Shown here: in pieces, positions 61,463-64,000 of the stretch
Layout: each line of letters begins with the position of its first letter
Position numbering within the stretch: position 1 is the stretch's first letter
Source: Paracoccaceae bacterium Fryx2
GTDB taxonomy: Bacteria; Pseudomonadota; Alphaproteobacteria; Rhodobacterales; Rhodobacteraceae
Direction: 5' to 3'
Assembly: GCA_032334235.1 (NCBI GenBank)
Contig: JAVSGI010000003.1
Location: 1,475,340-1,539,339 of the forward strand
Length of the DNA: 64,000 bases
Made by a program: the position numbers and the translations under genes
Notes under the pieces: model-generated
Databases searched by the model: none
What the model was told of the DNA's origin: nothing
Seen by the model: the letters and a program-made list of their open reading frames with translations, nothing else

Positions 61463-61896
61463 TAGAACTCAACCTTTCCAACGGGCCGAAATGGCTTGAT
61501 CTCATCGCAGGCCTGCGTTTGCAGCTGCGCCCGCTGACCACCTCGCTGATGGTGGCCGCGCGCGCGGACCCTGCGATCCAAGACCTTGCCACTGGTGCCA
61601 GTGATGATGAACGCGCGGTGGCCTTTGCCAAAGCGCTGGCCCGCTTGGCCATTCTCGATTGGGAGGGGGTGGGCGATGCGGACGGCGTGCCACTTGCACC
61701 TTCTGAGGCTGCCATTGATGCCCTGCTGGATCTTTGGCCGGTGTTTGAAGCGTTTCAGACCCAATATGTTGCCAAAGGCCTGTTGATTGATGCGGAAAAA
61801 AACGGCTTTGCGCCCTTGCCGAGTGGTCCTTCGGCGGGGGTGACGCCTATTGCGCCGCCTGTGAGCAAGACTGCCTCGACTGCCCCAGCCGCGTAA
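61459..61896 (+). CDS. Tail assembly chaperone (zero-frame product)
   Basis: 145 residues from the ATG at 61459. N-terminal beta segment (IELNLSNGPKWLDLIAGLRLQLRPLTTSLMVAARADP), then helices with LARLAILDWEGVGDADGVPLAPSEAAIDALLDLWPVFEAFQTQY. Lambda gpG counterpart, which with a frameshifted longer form escorts the tape measure protein. A canonical -1 slippery heptamer lies at 61797-61803, codon 113-115. Confidence 0.82.
   Translation: MIELNLSNGPKWLDLIAGLRLQLRPLTTSLMVAARADPAIQDLATGASDDERAVAFAKALARLAILDWEGVGDADGVPLAPSEAAIDALLDLWPVFEAFQTQYVAKGLLIDAEKNGFAPLPSGPSAGVTPIAPPVSKTASTAPAA
61797..61803 (+). promoter_or_regulatory. -1 ribosomal frameshift heptamer A AAA AAC
   Basis: In the zero frame the codons are GAA AAA AAC, so the heptamer is correctly phased as X XXY YYZ. 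After slippage by -1 the frame is open for the next 109 codons to the stop at 62130-62132. Position in a tail chaperone gene just before the tape measure is the classical site of this event. Confidence 0.75.
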
Positions 61897-62132
61897 ACGC
61901 ACCGCAGACTTATGAAGGCTGGCAGGTTTGGGACCTGGTGCAGCGCTTGGGCGGCCAGCTGCGTTTGGTGCAAGGGGCGTCAGGCAATGCGGTGATTGGC
62001 TGGGACATGGCGGCGGCCTTTGCGCTGGCCTCTGCGCTTGGGCTTTCGCCGCTGGCTGTAGCCGAGATGTTACCGCCCATTGAGGCGGTGATGGTTCAAA
62101 AACTTAATGAGAGGATGGAACAAGGGCTATGA
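61804..62132 (+). CDS. Tail assembly chaperone extension reached by -1 frameshift (gpT-like)
   Basis: The -1 frame from the heptamer has no stop until 62130-62132, whose TGA overlaps the tape-measure ATG. The encoded part has four cysteines (YCAACEQDCLDCPS), then YEGWQVWDLVQRLGGQLRLV and the helical NAVIGWDMAAAFALASALGLSPLAVAEMLPPIEAVM. Expected product: a fusion of about the first 115 chaperone residues and 108 extension residues. A GTG at 61938 would be the only start in a non-shifted reading, with no good ribosome site. Confidence 0.65.
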
Positions 62133-64000
62133 CCGAAAAACGTGTCTCTGTGCGCCTCTCGGCCAGCGGCGGGCGGCAAGTGCGCGCTGAACTGGAAGGT
62201 GTTGGCGATGCGGGCACGCATGGCTTTGGGCGTTTGTCCCGCGAGATGGATCTGGCCAATGCGCGGCTTGCAGCCTTATCGCGCCGGGCGGCCCTTGCCG
62301 CGGGCGTTATGGCTGCGGCCACAGTGGTGGCGGGGGTGGCCATGATCCGCTCTGGCCTGCAAACCGTCGATGCGCAGGCCAAAATGGCGCAATCTCTGGG
62401 CACCACGGTGAAAAGCCTGCAAGTGCTGGACCGGGCCGCTGATCTCTCTGGCGTCTCGATGGGCAATGTTGAGCAGGCCACGGTGCAGCTGACAAGGCGT
62501 CTGAGCCAGGCAGCGGCAGGTGCTGGCCCTGCCGTCGAAGCGCTTGACCGCCTTGGTCTGTCAGTCAGCGCGCTGCAAAGCCTGCCGCTTGATCAGCGCA
62601 TTGCCTTGATCCAAGACAGGCTGGCAGAGTTTGTGCCCGAGGCCGAGCGCGCGGCGGTTGCGTCACAGCTCTTTGGCGACCGCGCAGCCCTCGTGTTTAC
62701 GCGCATCGATACCGCCACGCTGCGCCAAGCCACCGCTGATGTGACTGATTTTGGCATTGTTGTCTCCGAGCAGGACGCAGACCAGATTGAGCGCACCAAT
62801 GATGCGCTGTCACGCCTCGGGCTGATCTGGCGGGGTGTATCAAACCAGCTGGCGGTTGCTGCGGCACCAGCCCTTGAAGCGGTGGCCAACGCACTGGCGG
62901 CGGTGTCCAAGACCACGGGACCACTGGGCCAGGCGATTGCGGGTGTTTTCGACAGTCTGGGACGGCTTGGTGCTTATGCTGCAACCTTTGCGGCCTTCTT
63001 TGCCGGGCGTTGGGTTGCGGCAATGGCCATAGCGGCGCTGTCGGTGCGCGGGCTTGCCACAGCCCTTGTCATCGTGCGGGGCGCGCTGATCCGCACCGGC
63101 GTTGGCGCGCTGATCGTGGGCGCAGGTGAGTTGGTATATTGGTTCACCCGGCTTGTCGCAGGTGCTGGCGGCTTTGGCGCCGCGATGGGTCTTTTGAACG
63201 ACGTCGCGGTCGAGGTTTGGGGCCGCATTAGAATGGCTGCGAGCTCGGCCGGGGCCGCGGCCACCGCGATGTTCTACGATCTGAAAGCGGATGCGGCCAT
63301 GGGCATGGCATCCGCAATCGAAAGCGTGGTGGGGTTTGGCAATGCGACGGCCAACACCTTTGAAGGCGCTCTTCTGGCCGTGAAAGAAATCTGGTCGCGC
63401 CTGCCCGGCGTGATTGGCGATCTGGTGTTCACAGCGGCGAACCGCATGCTCGACGGCATTGAGGCGATGCTGAATGGGGCCCTCGGGCGGATTGACGCTT
63501 TTACCGGCAAGATCCGGGATGCGCTGGCAGCCGTCGGGATTGAGACCACCTTTGGCCAGATTGGCGAAATCAGCCTTGGCGATATTGCAAACCCCTTTGC
63601 CGGGGCCTCGGCCGAGGCGGGCACGGCGGCGGCAGAAGCGTTCCAGCGCGCCTTTGCCAAAAACCCCCTCACCGCCCCTGATCTTGGTCTGAGCGGCCTT
63701 GCCACTGACGCGCTTGCGACCGCGAACAGCTACCGCCAGGCTGCGAGCGATCTTGCGGCAGGGGCCACAGCGCCGCTTGCAAGTTGGCAGGCGCTCAAAG
63801 ATGCCGTAAGCGGCAGTGGTGCTGCGGGGGCTGATGCGCTTGATGAGGCACAGGCGTCGGCCTCAGGCGTTGCGGAGGCCTTGGACGGTGCAACAAACGC
63901 GGCCAAGTCTGCAGGTGGGGCGGTCAAGAGCGCCGCCGAAGTGGCCAAAACGGGCTGGGCGGCCGTCTCACAATCCTTGGCGGACTATTCCAAGCAGGCG
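62129..64000 (+). CDS. Tape measure protein (partial, runs off the window)
   Basis: The ATG at 62129 opens a frame that is still open at the window end, 624 residues so far. Alanine/glycine-rich helical sequence with a coiled-coil N-terminus (REMDLANARLAALSRRAALAAG), hydrophobic spans (RAALAAGVMAAATVVAGVAMI; AATFAAFFAGRWVAAMAIAALS; GALIVGAGELVYWFTRLVAG) and the TMP-type phrase LGTTVKSLQVLDRAADLSGVSM. It sets tail length and is threaded through the tube. It is not seen as a closed ORF because the stop lies beyond the edge. Confidence 0.88.
   Translation, partial: MTEKRVSVRLSASGGRQVRAELEGVGDAGTHGFGRLSREMDLANARLAALSRRAALAAGVMAAATVVAGVAMIRSGLQTVDAQAKMAQSLGTTVKSLQVLDRAADLSGVSMGNVEQATVQLTRRLSQAAAGAGPAVEALDRLGLSVSALQSLPLDQRIALIQDRLAEFVPEAERAAVASQLFGDRAALVFTRIDTATLRQATADVTDFGIVVSEQDADQIERTNDALSRLGLIWRGVSNQLAVAAAPALEAVANALAAVSKTTGPLGQAIAGVFDSLGRLGAYAATFAAFFAGRWVAAMAIAALSVRGLATALVIVRGALIRTGVGALIVGAGELVYWFTRLVAGAGGFGAAMGLLNDVAVEVWGRIRMAASSAGAAATAMFYDLKADAAMGMASAIESVVGFGNATANTFEGALLAVKEIWSRLPGVIGDLVFTAANRMLDGIEAMLNGALGRIDAFTGKIRDALAAVGIETTFGQIGEISLGDIANPFAGASAEAGTAAAEAFQRAFAKNPLTAPDLGLSGLATDALATANSYRQAASDLAAGATAPLASWQALKDAVSGSGAAGADALDEAQASASGVAEALDGATNAAKSAGGAVKSAAEVAKTGWAAVSQSLADYSKQA

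Overview
The window comes from a GC-rich alphaproteobacterium, most likely a member of the Rhodobacteraceae (Roseobacter group). This rests on protein resemblance (SufS, FolB, the bacterial alternative oxidase, DabA/DabB and a lambda-like prophage of roseobacter type), on GC content and on intergenic repeat style. It is an inference from reading, not from a database search.

Region 1 (about 1-25.5 kb) is chromosome heavily damaged by insertion sequences. One IS21-family element (264-2849, 5-bp target duplication) splits a small membrane-protein gene. Three near-identical 2578-bp copies of a second IS21-family element lie at 3590-6167, 15660-18237 and 22876-25453. Each has a clean 7-8 bp target duplication. 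They split an NAD(P)-binding protein gene, the proton-channel-like gene dabB, and a fragment of an initiator tRNA. Between them sit sufS, an alternative oxidase, folB, a flavin-binding oxidase-like gene, small conserved genes, remnants of a DMT transporter and of a phosphatase, an IlvD/Edd dehydratase, and a LysR regulator divergent from dabB-dabA plus a zinc-ribbon gene. That last group is a DAB-type inorganic carbon uptake operon, here interrupted in dabB.

Region 2 (about 25.5-35 kb) is an accessory island. It starts at a 3' fragment of a tRNA-fMet(CAT) gene, the typical scar of an integrative element. It holds a DUF3800 protein, a protein kinase-like gene cut near its 3' end by an IS256-family element, a short tyrosine recombinase, a cysteine-rich protein of unknown function, an EamA transporter, a WYL regulator and a phage-type small gene.

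Region 3 (35-64 kb) is a lambda-like siphoprophage that runs off the right edge. In order it has: a P4-type integrase; an integrase/excisionase intergenic region with 45-bp inverted repeats; an excisionase-like HTH gene; a VRR-NUC nuclease; a replication protein whose gene contains an iteron-like array; a cytosine methyltransferase gene whose 3' half looks coding in two frames; IS30 and a broken IS1380; an array of short repeats ahead of two ParB-methyltransferase fusions; a reverse-strand block of small genes; and then the morphogenesis operon. That operon runs terminase small and large subunits, gpW-like protein, portal, S49 protease with a nested scaffold start, terminator, decoration protein, major capsid, head-tail and tail genes, tail tube, tail-assembly chaperone with a canonical -1 slippery site, and tape measure protein (partial).

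The genes work together in three blocks. The carbon-uptake operon is probably non-functional as assembled. The island carries recombinase and kinase/DUF3800 cargo. The prophage looks structurally complete up to the tape measure, apart from IS damage in its early/middle region.
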